Shown piece after piece: positions 18,324 to 25,979 of a DNA stretch of 64,000 bases. The translations under genes and the position numbers were made by a program. Position 1 is the stretch's first letter. Each line of letters starts with the position of its first letter. The notes below the pieces were generated by a model that was given only the letters and a program-made list of their open reading frames with translations, had not been told where the DNA came from and searched no databases. Origin of the DNA: Pseudomonas gingeri (GTDB taxonomy: Bacteria > Pseudomonadota > Gammaproteobacteria > Pseudomonadales > Pseudomonadaceae); contig NZ_JACAPR010000011.1 in the NCBI RefSeq assembly GCF_013385635.1, positions 480,640 through 544,639 on the forward strand. The letters are read 5' to 3'.

Positions 18324-18724
18324 GGGCGCGGGCTCCGACGTGTACTCCAGAGACCTCCGCGGGTCACCAGGGCGTCCGCACCGACCCAGGGGGCCAGCGG
18401 CGGGCAGTGGGTCGCCAGTTGCCATTGCAGGTGCCGATACAGCCAGGTCTGGGGTTTGCCGCGCTTGTGGCGACGCAGCAGGTTACCGCCCACGAACAAC
18501 CCCAGGCCGATGCACAGCACGATCCCCGAGGGGACCAGGGCAATGCTCTGCAACAGCGTCGCCGCGACGCTGCCGAGGCAGGTGCCCGTCAAGGCCGCGA
18601 CGACGACGGTGAGCCACATTTCATCGGCGGTGAGCCCCAGCACGATGACCGGCTGGTGATTGAGACGTGACGGCAGAAAGCGGATGGTGCCGTCAGCCAG
18701 GAAGTGATCCGAATCGTGAGTCAT
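18320..18724 (-). CDS. ICE T4SS membrane protein, TIGR03750/DUF3487 family (TraL-like)
   Basis: 134 residues with two hydrophobic segments (about 35-55 and 65-82). The conserved start RFLPSRLNHQPVIVLGLTADE and RRHKRGKPQTWLYR are characteristic. Probably the VirB3/TraL counterpart in the inner membrane. Starts 13 bases after the DUF2976 gene. Confidence 0.86.
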   Translation of the reverse strand: MTHDSDHFLADGTIRFLPSRLNHQPVIVLGLTADEMWLTVVVAALTGTCLGSVAATLLQSIALVPSGIVLCIGLGLFVGGNLLRRHKRGKPQTWLYRHLQWQLATHCPPLAPWVGADALVTRGGLWSTRRSPRP

Positions 18725-18737
18725 CGCGCGATCATCC

Positions 18738-19100
18738 TCACAGCACTTCCGTGCCTTTGGTCAACAGCCAGATGATGATCACCAGCAACAGGGCACCCAC
18801 CCCGCAGGTCAGGCCGAACTGGCCCCAGGTCTTCTTGCCGTTCTGCACTTCGGAGTAACAGCAGTAGGCGTGGTAGGCCACGCCGCAGAATGCGGCGGCG
18901 GCGATGGCCAGGGCGATCAGCGCGACGATGTCGTAGCCGTGGTTCTGCAGCGTCTGGATGATGCCGTTGCCCTCGCCGCGACTGGGTGCTTCCATCGCGG
19001 GCAGGGCGGCGAACACCGGCGTCGACAACCCTGCGCTGCCGACAAGCGCCGCTCGCGAAAGCGGGCGGGCGAGCTGTTTGAAGAGGGAAAGGATATTCAT
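18738..19100 (-). CDS. ICE T4SS membrane protein, TIGR03745/DUF2976 family
   Basis: 120 residues: a signal-like N-terminus (SRAALVGSAGLSTPVFAALP) and two membrane helices (IVALIALAIAAAAFCGVAYHA and VGALLLVIIIWLL). This small two-helix form resembles VirB2/TraA pilin-like subunits, a role inferred from size and order. ATG has a GGAGGCACCTG leader. Confidence 0.86.
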   Translation of the reverse strand: MNILSLFKQLARPLSRAALVGSAGLSTPVFAALPAMEAPSRGEGNGIIQTLQNHGYDIVALIALAIAAAAFCGVAYHAYCCYSEVQNGKKTWGQFGLTCGVGALLLVIIIWLLTKGTEVL

Positions 19101-19137
19101 CAGGTGCCTCCAATGGCAGTGGGTGAAACAAGAAAAA

Positions 19138-19377
19138 TCAGTGCAGCAACAGGACGGTGAGCAGGATGTAGATCAGCGCCACCTTGGCTGCCAGACCGGC
19201 GAACCTGCCCTGGGACAGTTGCCCGCCGGCCCAGCCCCGGTAGCCGCTGACCATGGCCCAGGCGGCGAAGATCAATGCGATGGCCAGCACCAGGCCGGTC
19301 AGCAGGGTGGTGCTTTGCCCGGGGGTAAAGCCGCCCATGGCCTGAAAGGCCGAGAGCTGCGGCGCGCTCATGCTCAT
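19138..19377 (-). CDS. ICE T4SS small membrane protein, TIGR03758/DUF3262 family
   Basis: 79 residues with two membrane segments (LLTGLVLAIALIFAAWAMV and KVALIYILLTVLLL). The conserved stretch GYRGWAGGQLSQG lies between them. Function unknown; always encoded beside RAQPRD in this module. Start overlaps the RAQPRD stop (ATGA); a second ATG two codons later is an alternative. Confidence 0.85.
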   Translation of the reverse strand: MSMSAPQLSAFQAMGGFTPGQSTTLLTGLVLAIALIFAAWAMVSGYRGWAGGQLSQGRFAGLAAKVALIYILLTVLLLH

Positions 19378-19703
19378 GGCGCAACCTCGTCGGAGCGGGT
19401 GTAGTGGCCGGTCAGTTCGGGCAGGCCCCGGGGCTGGGCCCTTGAAGGGCTGAGATAACCTTCGATGCCCTGGCGTACCAGTTCCAGGTCGGCGGACAGG
19501 CGCGGGTAGTCGAAGCTGAAGCGTGCCTGTTCATCTGTCGGTAGCGCGGCACTGGCATTCGCCTGCCGGGTGGCGGCGTCGAGCTGGCGCAGCAGTCCGG
19601 TCAGGTGCGTGCGTTCATGAGCCGTTGGCTCGGCCAGTACCAGAGGGACGCCGAGGCTCGCGGCCAGCGCGGTGTATCGAAGGGGGCTCAAGGCAATAGG
19701 CAT
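19374..19703 (-). CDS. RAQPRD-family ICE protein (TIGR01690)
   Basis: 109 residues, exported (signal region ending LVLAEP). The naming motif appears as SRAQPRGLPELTGHYTR near the C-terminus. Periplasmic protein of the transfer apparatus, role unknown. The 103 bases between this gene and the DUF4400 gene hold no gene; in other ICEs of this type the two are also close. Confidence 0.87.
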   Translation of the reverse strand: MPIALSPLRYTALAASLGVPLVLAEPTAHERTHLTGLLRQLDAATRQANASAALPTDEQARFSFDYPRLSADLELVRQGIEGYLSPSRAQPRGLPELTGHYTRSDEVAP

Positions 19704-19806
19704 AAAGGCGATCCGCTCGAAGAAAGTTCAACGAGCGTGCCGCAGGAGGCTGCCGATGACAGCCGGAAAACAGGATTGGGCGTGGTAGGTTTTACGGCTT
19801 GGCGGA

Positions 19807-20556
19807 TCACAGGTATTTCTTGAAGCTGCCGACCGAAATGCTCACCGCCAGGCCGAGGGCGGCCGCACCGGGCAGCAGGATCAATAACGGGTTCACGCTT
19901 ATGGGCAGCGCCGGATAGATGATCCAGGGGGCGACCCATAGCGGTACGATCAGCATTTTCGCCCGATGATAGATGAACCCTGATTCTCTCCCGGCACCAA
20001 ACCGACGCAGATCCCGGCGCACCAGGCCATCCACCACGGCGGTGAAGAGCACCATCAGCACCAGCGGCAGGGTCAGCACCAGGATCAGTATCCGCGCCAG
20101 GAAGGTCAGCACGGCATAGACCGCCGCGAGGCCGTAGTCCTCCGTGTGTGCATGGGCCTGTCCCAGGTAGTACTGCAATCCCGTGCCGCGCTGGCCGTTC
20201 ATCCGCGTGTGCGGCGCCGGCAGGTTGATCCAGTCGATCAGGCCGGTCTTCTCGAAGCCCCACTCGTAAGCCAGGGCGACGATCCAGCGGGCGGTCTGTT
20301 CCGGTTGATCGAGCAACAGGCTCTGGCTGAAGATCGTCGAAATCCACGCCAGTTCGCTGTTCAACATGTCCCGCGAGTGCTGCCAGCCTTCGTCCGGCCA
20401 GAAAAACAGCAAGCCGAGCCACTCGCTGGCGACGCTGAAAAACAGCGCCACCAGCAGGATGCCGAAGAGGGTGAAGGGCAGGGCGAGGATCTTGCCGAAC
20501 AGGCCTTTTTCTCGGTAGGGCTGCTGGTTTCTTGCACTTTCGCCAGTGGCCGTCAT
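19807..20556 (-). CDS. ICE T4SS membrane protein, TIGR03747/DUF4400 family
   Basis: 249 residues with four or more membrane helices (LPFTLFGILLVALFFSV, AVYAVLTFLARILILVL, LPLVLMVLFTAVVDGLV and a C-terminal pair). The conserved DGLVRRDLRRFGAGRESGF motif is present. It follows traD in these modules and may partner the coupling protein. ATG has a GAGAGGAA site. Confidence 0.87.
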   Translation of the reverse strand: MTATGESARNQQPYREKGLFGKILALPFTLFGILLVALFFSVASEWLGLLFFWPDEGWQHSRDMLNSELAWISTIFSQSLLLDQPEQTARWIVALAYEWGFEKTGLIDWINLPAPHTRMNGQRGTGLQYYLGQAHAHTEDYGLAAVYAVLTFLARILILVLTLPLVLMVLFTAVVDGLVRRDLRRFGAGRESGFIYHRAKMLIVPLWVAPWIIYPALPISVNPLLILLPGAAALGLAVSISVGSFKKYL

Positions 20557-20575
20557 GGCGTCGTTCCTCTCGATT

Positions 20576-22774
20576 TCATGGGCCCGGCACCTGCTGGTCC
20601 GTGGATGCTGACGGCACTTTCACACCCGCTTGCGGCAAGGGAAAATCGTCCAGCAGATCCGTCGGCAATGAGGCGCCCACCCTCGGTGTACCGCTGGTGA
20701 TCCACCACTCGCCACCCCCATCGACATAACGCTTGCGCATGTTTTCCGCGAGGGTTTGCAGATCCCCGGGCATCTGTTCATCGGGATCGGGGGCCGGCAG
20801 GGGCATGCGGATTTTCCACAGGTTGCCACCCTCGATCAGGGCAAAGGCCTGTCCCTTGGGCAGGCTGACAATGTGCGCGGGCTCGATCAGCGGCACGCTG
20901 GTGGAGCTGACCCGGTCCTGGGTATTGCTGGTGAAGTCGGTACCGCCCGAGGGATCGGAGCTGTCGGTGGCACCGCTGACCAGCGTGGTCGAATACACGT
21001 CGACCTTGGGCAACTGACGGGTCAGCAACTCGGCGGTGGCGGTTTCCCGGACCCGCAACATGAACAGGTTGTTGAAGTTGCCCACCACCTGGCCGGCCTT
21101 CGCCCGATTGCCGATCCTGGCCTCGATGTCGCTGATGGTCTGGGTGTAGGCCGTGACCTGGATGCCCGCGCCACCGCCCTTGTTGATCATCGGGATGAAC
21201 TCGTCGCCCATCAGTTCGTTGAACTCATCGGCATGCAGGTTGATCGGGATTTTCTGTTCGCGGCCGCTGTCCGGCAGGCCATCGTCGAGGCCGAATTTGT
21301 AGATATGGCCGGCCACCGACACCAGGTCGGCAAACATCGAGTTGCCCACGGCTGCTGCCACTTCCGGATCGGACAGGGCATCGAGCCCGACATAGACGAC
21401 CGCCCGCTTTCGAATGACCTGCATCCAGTCGAAGATCGGCCGGGGATCGTTGAGTTTGCTGTAGTCGGGCGAGATCAGTTCCGCCATGCGCCCGGTGGTG
21501 AGCTTTTCCAGCAGTGGCAACAGCGAGGCGACGATCTTGTCGAAGTAGGTCTTGTCGTAACGCACGGCCGAACGCAGCCCGTCCATCACCGGATCGCCCA
21601 CCCGGGTGCGGGCAAGGTACTGATCAATCGCCGTGACCCGTTTTTGTCGGCCGCGCATGTTGTGGGGCGTGTTCTTGTCGTTGAGGCTGGCTTCGAGGGC
21701 GGCGATGACGTCCCAGGCGCCGGGATCACGTTGGGTAAAATAGTGGTTGCTGTACTCGATGAACAGCGTATCGATATTGATCACGTGCCGCTGGATCTTC
21801 AGGTAGTCCGGGCGCACTCCCAGTGCCACCAGCGCCCGCGCGATGATATTGACGAAACGCCAGGCGAACTCGCGAAAGGCGGCGCTGCTGCCTTCGCCCG
21901 AGAGCTGTCCGGAGATCCGGCTGGCGACTTCGGAGATGCGCCCGAAACGACCCACGGCGTTGTAGCGTGCGGAAAAGTCCGGCCAGCCCAGGTGAAACAC
22001 ATAGAACTCGTCGCCACGCCCGGCGCGTTGGGCTTCGACATACATGCGCTTGAGCAGGTCGGCATCACCTTTGGGATCGAAGACGATCACCGGTTCGAAG
22101 TGCGAGCGATCACCGGCGACCTTCACGCGGCGAATGTCCTGGGTGATGAACAGTTCCGCCAGCCGGGTTTTGCCGACCCGCGTCGTGCCGAGGACCAGGC
22201 TGTGCCCCACGCGCTCGCCGAGCGGTAGCGAGACCTCGACTTCATTGGGCTCGACCCCATGCAACCGAGGCGAGCCGCCTACCGGCGGCAAAGGGCGCAG
22301 CGGATTGAGCGGGCTGTCCCAGGCGCTGGCCGCGGCGATCAGGCTCAACGGAAAGGGGGCTTTCTCCAGGCGCTCTTCCAGCCTGCGGACCTGCCGGAAC
22401 AATGTCGTCGGTTCCACGTAGCGACGGAACTCCGGCCGGTAGGTCTGCATCAGGCGCTGGGTATGTCGCTGCTCCCATTTGAAACCGATGCCGATAAACA
22501 GTCGTCGGTTGCTGACGGGCACTTTCCTGCTGGTCATCACGTAGCGTGGCAATCGGCGGATAGTGCGTCGGTAGCGCAACACCAGCAATGCCTGGCGCAG
22601 GCGGATCCAGCCCAACAGCAGAAAGCACAGGGCTGTCGCGGCCCCGAACAGGGGTGTCAGCGCGAGCGACCAGGGGGCGAACAGACCCAGCCCGGCGCCG
22701 GCCATGCAGACCGCCACGGTGTATAGCTCCACGGCCGGACGCAGCAGTGCCTCGATGGTATGGGACTGGGTCAT
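20576..22774 (-). CDS. traD: Conjugative coupling factor TraD (SXT/TOL subfamily)
   Basis: 732 residues. Two N-terminal membrane helices (about 15-60) followed by a hexameric motor domain: Walker A VLGTTRVGKTRLAE at about residue 190, Walker B-type NLHADEFNELMGDEF near 515. It links a DNA-relaxase complex to the mating channel. No intact relaxase is encoded next to it; the only relaxase relative in the window is the damaged MobH at 33.3 kb. Two bases separate it from the preceding stop. Confidence 0.93.
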   Translation of the reverse strand: MTQSHTIEALLRPAVELYTVAVCMAGAGLGLFAPWSLALTPLFGAATALCFLLLGWIRLRQALLVLRYRRTIRRLPRYVMTSRKVPVSNRRLFIGIGFKWEQRHTQRLMQTYRPEFRRYVEPTTLFRQVRRLEERLEKAPFPLSLIAAASAWDSPLNPLRPLPPVGGSPRLHGVEPNEVEVSLPLGERVGHSLVLGTTRVGKTRLAELFITQDIRRVKVAGDRSHFEPVIVFDPKGDADLLKRMYVEAQRAGRGDEFYVFHLGWPDFSARYNAVGRFGRISEVASRISGQLSGEGSSAAFREFAWRFVNIIARALVALGVRPDYLKIQRHVINIDTLFIEYSNHYFTQRDPGAWDVIAALEASLNDKNTPHNMRGRQKRVTAIDQYLARTRVGDPVMDGLRSAVRYDKTYFDKIVASLLPLLEKLTTGRMAELISPDYSKLNDPRPIFDWMQVIRKRAVVYVGLDALSDPEVAAAVGNSMFADLVSVAGHIYKFGLDDGLPDSGREQKIPINLHADEFNELMGDEFIPMINKGGGAGIQVTAYTQTISDIEARIGNRAKAGQVVGNFNNLFMLRVRETATAELLTRQLPKVDVYSTTLVSGATDSSDPSGGTDFTSNTQDRVSSTSVPLIEPAHIVSLPKGQAFALIEGGNLWKIRMPLPAPDPDEQMPGDLQTLAENMRKRYVDGGGEWWITSGTPRVGASLPTDLLDDFPLPQAGVKVPSASTDQQVPGP

Positions 22775-22776
22775 GG

Positions 22777-23292
22777 CTACTGCTCGATGCCGGTGGCGGT
22801 CACCAGCACGGGGTAGTGTGCAAGACCCAGCCGTCGTGCCAGGTCATCCGCCGCGGCCGGTAGCATATTCAGCCCCGTACCCAGCTGGCGTAGTTCGGCG
22901 AGTGCCTGTAGCCGCTGCACATCGACCACCAGGCCGACGGCGCCGAGATCGCGCAGCAGTGCCGCCCGCTGTTGCAACCAGCGCCGTGACAGGTCGTCAT
23001 CGCCGATCAGGAACACCGGTTGCAATCCGGGTACATGGTGCACGCGAGGGGTGATATGCCCGGGACTCAGGGACTCGGACCGCACGGGGAGCATGTCCGT
23101 TTCGCCGTAGGCCTTTAGGCGAACGGGTGGCAGGGGCATCGCCTGCGCCGATGGGGTGGGCGGCGCTGGGTTGAGTGAGCGGTAATAGGCCAGGGCAGAG
23201 TCTGCGCCCAGGTCTTCGACAACCGTCAGTTCGGCCTGCGCGCCATGGACCAGCAACAGCGCCAGGGCGCTCGCCAGACGGGAAAATTTCAT
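22777..23292 (-). CDS. ICE protein, TIGR03765 family
   Basis: 171 residues with a signal peptide (FSRLASALALLLVHGAQA). Family blocks are LTVVEDLGADSALAYYRSL and VGLVVDVQRLQALAELR. Periplasmic, function unknown, next to the transglycosylase in this module. Start overlaps the transglycosylase stop as ATGA. Confidence 0.86.
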   Translation of the reverse strand: MKFSRLASALALLLVHGAQAELTVVEDLGADSALAYYRSLNPAPPTPSAQAMPLPPVRLKAYGETDMLPVRSESLSPGHITPRVHHVPGLQPVFLIGDDDLSRRWLQQRAALLRDLGAVGLVVDVQRLQALAELRQLGTGLNMLPAAADDLARRLGLAHYPVLVTATGIEQ

Positions 23293-23852
23293 CGGGTGTG
23301 TCTTCCTTGAACGGGCCCGTGGGTGACGCGGGCGAGGTGGTGGGCAAAGGCTTTGCGGTAGCGTTCGGCGGGCGCACCGCCGACGGGGCGGTGATAGCGG
23401 CCCGCTGCCGTTACCCAGTCGACCTCGGGGGTCTTGTGTTCGAGCAGCAGCCCGGCGGCGACGCTGAGGTTGCGGTAGGGATCCAGGGCCTGGCAGGGAT
23501 GGGCGAAATGCTCGCCGTTCCAGCCCAGGTTGATCTGCCCCAGGCCGGCATCGACCCGCTTCGCGCCGACTTGCTCGATGGCCAGCAGCAGGGCGTTGCA
23601 GGCAGACTGTCGATCGGCGTAGCGGTAGGGCAGGCCGGCGACATTCAGGGTCCAGGGCCAGGGCCGCAGCCGGCCGCGAAGCAAGGTTCCGCTTTCCTGC
23701 AGGGCCAGGGCGTACAGCACCTGGGGCGGCACCGGCGTGCCTTGGGTGGCCCAACGGTAAGCCAGGGGCGGCAACGACGCAGCGATCACCGGCAGCGCCA
23801 GCAGGCAACCACCCAGCAGGGTGCCGAGCACCAACAGGCGGCCAGGGTTCAT
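23289..23852 (-). CDS. Lytic transglycosylase of the conjugation module
   Basis: 187 residues, exported. The SLT-type catalytic Glu is in LYALALQESGTLL and the fold motif GLGQINLGWN is present, with AGRYHRPVGGAPAERYRKAF near the end. It opens peptidoglycan for channel assembly (VirB1-like). ATG 23852 overlaps the previous stop by four bases; an ATG four codons earlier is possible. Confidence 0.9.
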   Translation of the reverse strand: MNPGRLLVLGTLLGGCLLALPVIAASLPPLAYRWATQGTPVPPQVLYALALQESGTLLRGRLRPWPWTLNVAGLPYRYADRQSACNALLLAIEQVGAKRVDAGLGQINLGWNGEHFAHPCQALDPYRNLSVAAGLLLEHKTPEVDWVTAAGRYHRPVGGAPAERYRKAFAHHLARVTHGPVQGRHTR

Positions 23853-24574
23853 CGCCGCTGCCATCGGCCATTGTCGGCCTGCATGATGGCCGGAAAGGTG
23901 CCCTTGTCGCCCTGGTGTTGCCAGTGTCCGTCATCATGATTGAGGGTGATTTCCCGTTGACGCACCTTGTGCGGTTCAATCCCGGCCTTTCTCGCCCAGT
24001 CGCGGATAAGCTCGTCATTGCCCTGGCTGCCGACCAGATACAGGTCGAAACCTTGCTTGTCTCGTTGGAGCTGGCGGACCTGTTCGACGCAGCCCCGACA
24101 GTCCGTGGTGACGAACACCGCGAGTCTTCCCGCCGGCACCACCGTCGACATCATTGGCGGCGGGTGGGTGCCGATCAGGTTGACGGGCAGTTGCTCGGGG
24201 TAAAGACGCTTGTAGGCCTGGTCGTAGGCGTTCTGGTACGCCATCAGCTTCTGCACCCGGGCGACTTCCGCCTGTACCTGCAGCTCGGCGTAGCGCTGCT
24301 GTTCAGCGCTGTCCCGCGCCTCGATGCCCAGCGCGGTCAGCGGGTCGAGGTTGGGCGAGTAGATGCCCAGCGGGCCCTCCATCACGCGCCGGTAACGCTG
24401 CCATTCCTCCTGTCTGAGTCCCCAGTCGGCGGCTCGCTCCAGTTCTTGCTGGCGAACCTGGCTTTGCTGGTGGCGATGGTTTTCGACGGCCTGCTGCACC
24501 CGTGTTTCGGCCTGTGTCACGGCTGGCAGCAGGCAGGCAGTGCTCAATACGGTCCGGAAAATCTTCATATTCAT
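23849..24574 (-). CDS. ICE protein, TIGR03759 family
   Basis: 241 residues with a signal peptide (LSTACLLPAVTQAETR). The N-terminal half is helical and charged (residues 30-140) with WGLRQEEWQRYRRVMEGPLG; the C-terminal half looks thioredoxin-like and carries a CxxC motif, TTDCRGCVEQ. Possibly a periplasmic redox or assembly factor. ATG has a GAGGG site; a second ATG follows two codons later. Confidence 0.86.
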   Translation of the reverse strand: MNMKIFRTVLSTACLLPAVTQAETRVQQAVENHRHQQSQVRQQELERAADWGLRQEEWQRYRRVMEGPLGIYSPNLDPLTALGIEARDSAEQQRYAELQVQAEVARVQKLMAYQNAYDQAYKRLYPEQLPVNLIGTHPPPMMSTVVPAGRLAVFVTTDCRGCVEQVRQLQRDKQGFDLYLVGSQGNDELIRDWARKAGIEPHKVRQREITLNHDDGHWQHQGDKGTFPAIMQADNGRWQRR

Positions 24575-24584
24575 GCTGTAGCCC

Positions 24585-25277
24585 TCATTGGGTCGAGACG
24601 GACAGGGACGTGCCGTCAGGCCTGGCCCACTGGGCTTTGCCTGATTCCAGGGCATTCAAGCGCCAGCCGGAGAACGTCATGCCCGGCCGCAGCAGCTCGA
24701 TGTCGGCAAGCCGTGGCTGCGCCGTGGATGCCACCGCCAGGAATGACTCGCCTGCGCGTGATTCAAGGCCCATGACCGTGAAGGGCGGTTGCGCGGCTGC
24801 GCTGTGCTTTTTCGCCTGTGCCTTGACCTTCGATGTGGAGCCGGGCCCGGCACCCGAGGGTGCCATTGACGCCGTGGCGATGGCGGGATCGGCAGCGGCA
24901 TTGCGGTTTTCCAGGCGAGCCTTGAACGTCAGCAGCGTGCCCTCGCTGTTTTCCACCCGTGCGCCGAGCGCGGCCAGGCCCGAAGCCAGGGTGTCGATGG
25001 AGCGACTGCTCGTCTCAAGTGCCGTGAAGCGCTTGAAGATACCCTGTTCGGAGCGCCGGAACTCTGCCTGGAGCGCAGCGCTCGAATGCTGCAACGTCTC
25101 CAGCTCGGCGTCGGCCTTTTGCAGTTGCTGCTGCAGGTTTTCCAGATGATCGGCCGAAGGGCGCGAATGCACTTCTGTCGATAGCGTCGAGAGCTTGCCG
25201 CCCAGGTACAGCGCGATGCCCGCCAGCAGGACCAGGGTCGCGCCTTGGACAAGTGTATTTCGGCAAGGACGTTCCAT
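24585..25277 (-). CDS. Membrane-anchored coiled-coil protein of the ICE module
   Basis: 230 residues. One N-terminal membrane helix (LVQGATLVLLAGIALYLGGKL), a coiled coil (about 45-125) rich in Leu/Glu/Gln, a low-complexity A/S/K linker and a C-terminal globular part (PPFTVMGLESRAGESFLAV onward). The C-terminal part resembles PilP/TcpP-like pilus-associated domains, a weak resemblance. Start at 25277 overlaps the PilL stop by one base (TAATG). Function unknown. Confidence 0.75.
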   Translation of the reverse strand: MERPCRNTLVQGATLVLLAGIALYLGGKLSTLSTEVHSRPSADHLENLQQQLQKADAELETLQHSSAALQAEFRRSEQGIFKRFTALETSSRSIDTLASGLAALGARVENSEGTLLTFKARLENRNAAADPAIATASMAPSGAGPGSTSKVKAQAKKHSAAAQPPFTVMGLESRAGESFLAVASTAQPRLADIELLRPGMTFSGWRLNALESGKAQWARPDGTSLSVSTQ

Positions 25278-25834
25278 TATCGGCCTCCCTCCGGCAATGC
25301 CGCGGACAAGGGCAATGTGCTTGTCGGCAAGCGTTCCAGGCCTCCCTGTCGCGCGACAAAGCAGATTCGGCGGGCGTACTCGTCGACCTCCAGTTGCCAG
25401 GCCGGGCCAGCCAATGCCAACAGGGCATTGCGCAGGGTGATAGGGCCCAGTTGATGGTGCGCGGCGGGTAACGGATGGGCATACAGCACCTGCACATCGC
25501 CGCTTGCCCCGGCCGGGCACAACCCATATCCCGACTGACGCAGCACATAGCCCATGGCTTCCCGGACAGTCGGGTTCACGCCTACCGGCAGGCGGATATC
25601 GATCACCTGGCTCAGCAGGTCCAGCTGATCGCTGCGTGGTGTCGTGTCGGCCAGGGTATAACGGCCGACACGCAACAAACCCGTACCTTCAGGCCGCAGC
25701 ACCCGGGTCTGGGACGCCTCCGGTGCGGGCGGCGCATCCAGGACCCCTGGCGATGCACAGCCCGACAGCACGGTGGTCAGCGGGAAAGTGAGTGTTACAG
25801 CGACGGCCAGGGGCCGGGTAGGAAAGCAAAACAT
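25277..25834 (-). CDS. PilL N-terminal-like lipoprotein (TIGR03748 family)
   Basis: 185 residues. Lipoprotein signal with lipobox LSGCAS, then GRYTLADTTPRSDQLDLLSQVIDI split across residues 55-80 and the conserved VREAMGYVLRQSGYGLC, LRNALLALAGPAWQLEVDEYAR. In type IVb-pilus-bearing elements PilL is an outer-membrane component; here no pil gene cluster follows. ATG 25834 has a GAGGAC site; an upstream in-frame ATG is less likely. First gene of the block; the 145 bases to the divergent kinase hold promoters only. Confidence 0.87.
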   Translation of the reverse strand: MFCFPTRPLAVAVTLTFPLTTVLSGCASPGVLDAPPAPEASQTRVLRPEGTGLLRVGRYTLADTTPRSDQLDLLSQVIDIRLPVGVNPTVREAMGYVLRQSGYGLCPAGASGDVQVLYAHPLPAAHHQLGPITLRNALLALAGPAWQLEVDEYARRICFVARQGGLERLPTSTLPLSAALPEGGR

Positions 25835-25945
25835 CCAGATGTCCTCACGCAGTGATAAGGACACGGTGGCAAATCAAGGCGGCGGGCACCGCAAGGAAAC
25901 TGGATCGCAGGCGAAGGCTTTTTATCGGGGATCGCCACCGTTCGG

Positions 25946-25951
25946 TATAAT
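25946..25951 (+). promoter_or_regulatory. TATAAT -10 box of the PAS kinase gene
   Basis: A perfect TATAAT lies 29 bases before the kinase start. No good -35 hexamer is seen 16-18 bases upstream, so it would be a weak or activator-dependent promoter. Confidence 0.4.
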
Positions 25952-25979
25952 GTAGTGGGAAATAACGGCGGAGCCCCCC

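Larger units (their letters stand above)
12150..25834 (-). mobile_element. Remnant of an ICE (GI-type T4SS conjugation module)
   Basis: Sixteen consecutive minus-strand genes follow the fixed order of the ICEclc/PAGI-2/Pf-5-type transfer module: PilL N-terminus, an anchored coiled-coil protein, TIGR03759, lytic transglycosylase, TIGR03765, TraD, DUF4400, RAQPRD, DUF3262, DUF2976, DUF3487, DUF2895, DUF3438, TraB-like, lipoprotein and TraC. Most start-stop junctions overlap and every reading frame is intact. The genes that usually follow traC (thioredoxin-like, TraU-type, TraG-type), and the integrase, relaxase, ParA/ParB, helicase and attachment sites, are missing from this block. Outer limits are the ends of the recognisable genes, not proven recombination points. 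Confidence 0.85.

Noticed and set aside
12112..25979. Attachment-site direct repeats or a tRNA at the edges of the conjugation block
   Set aside because: None was seen by eye on either side; boundaries are set only by gene content.
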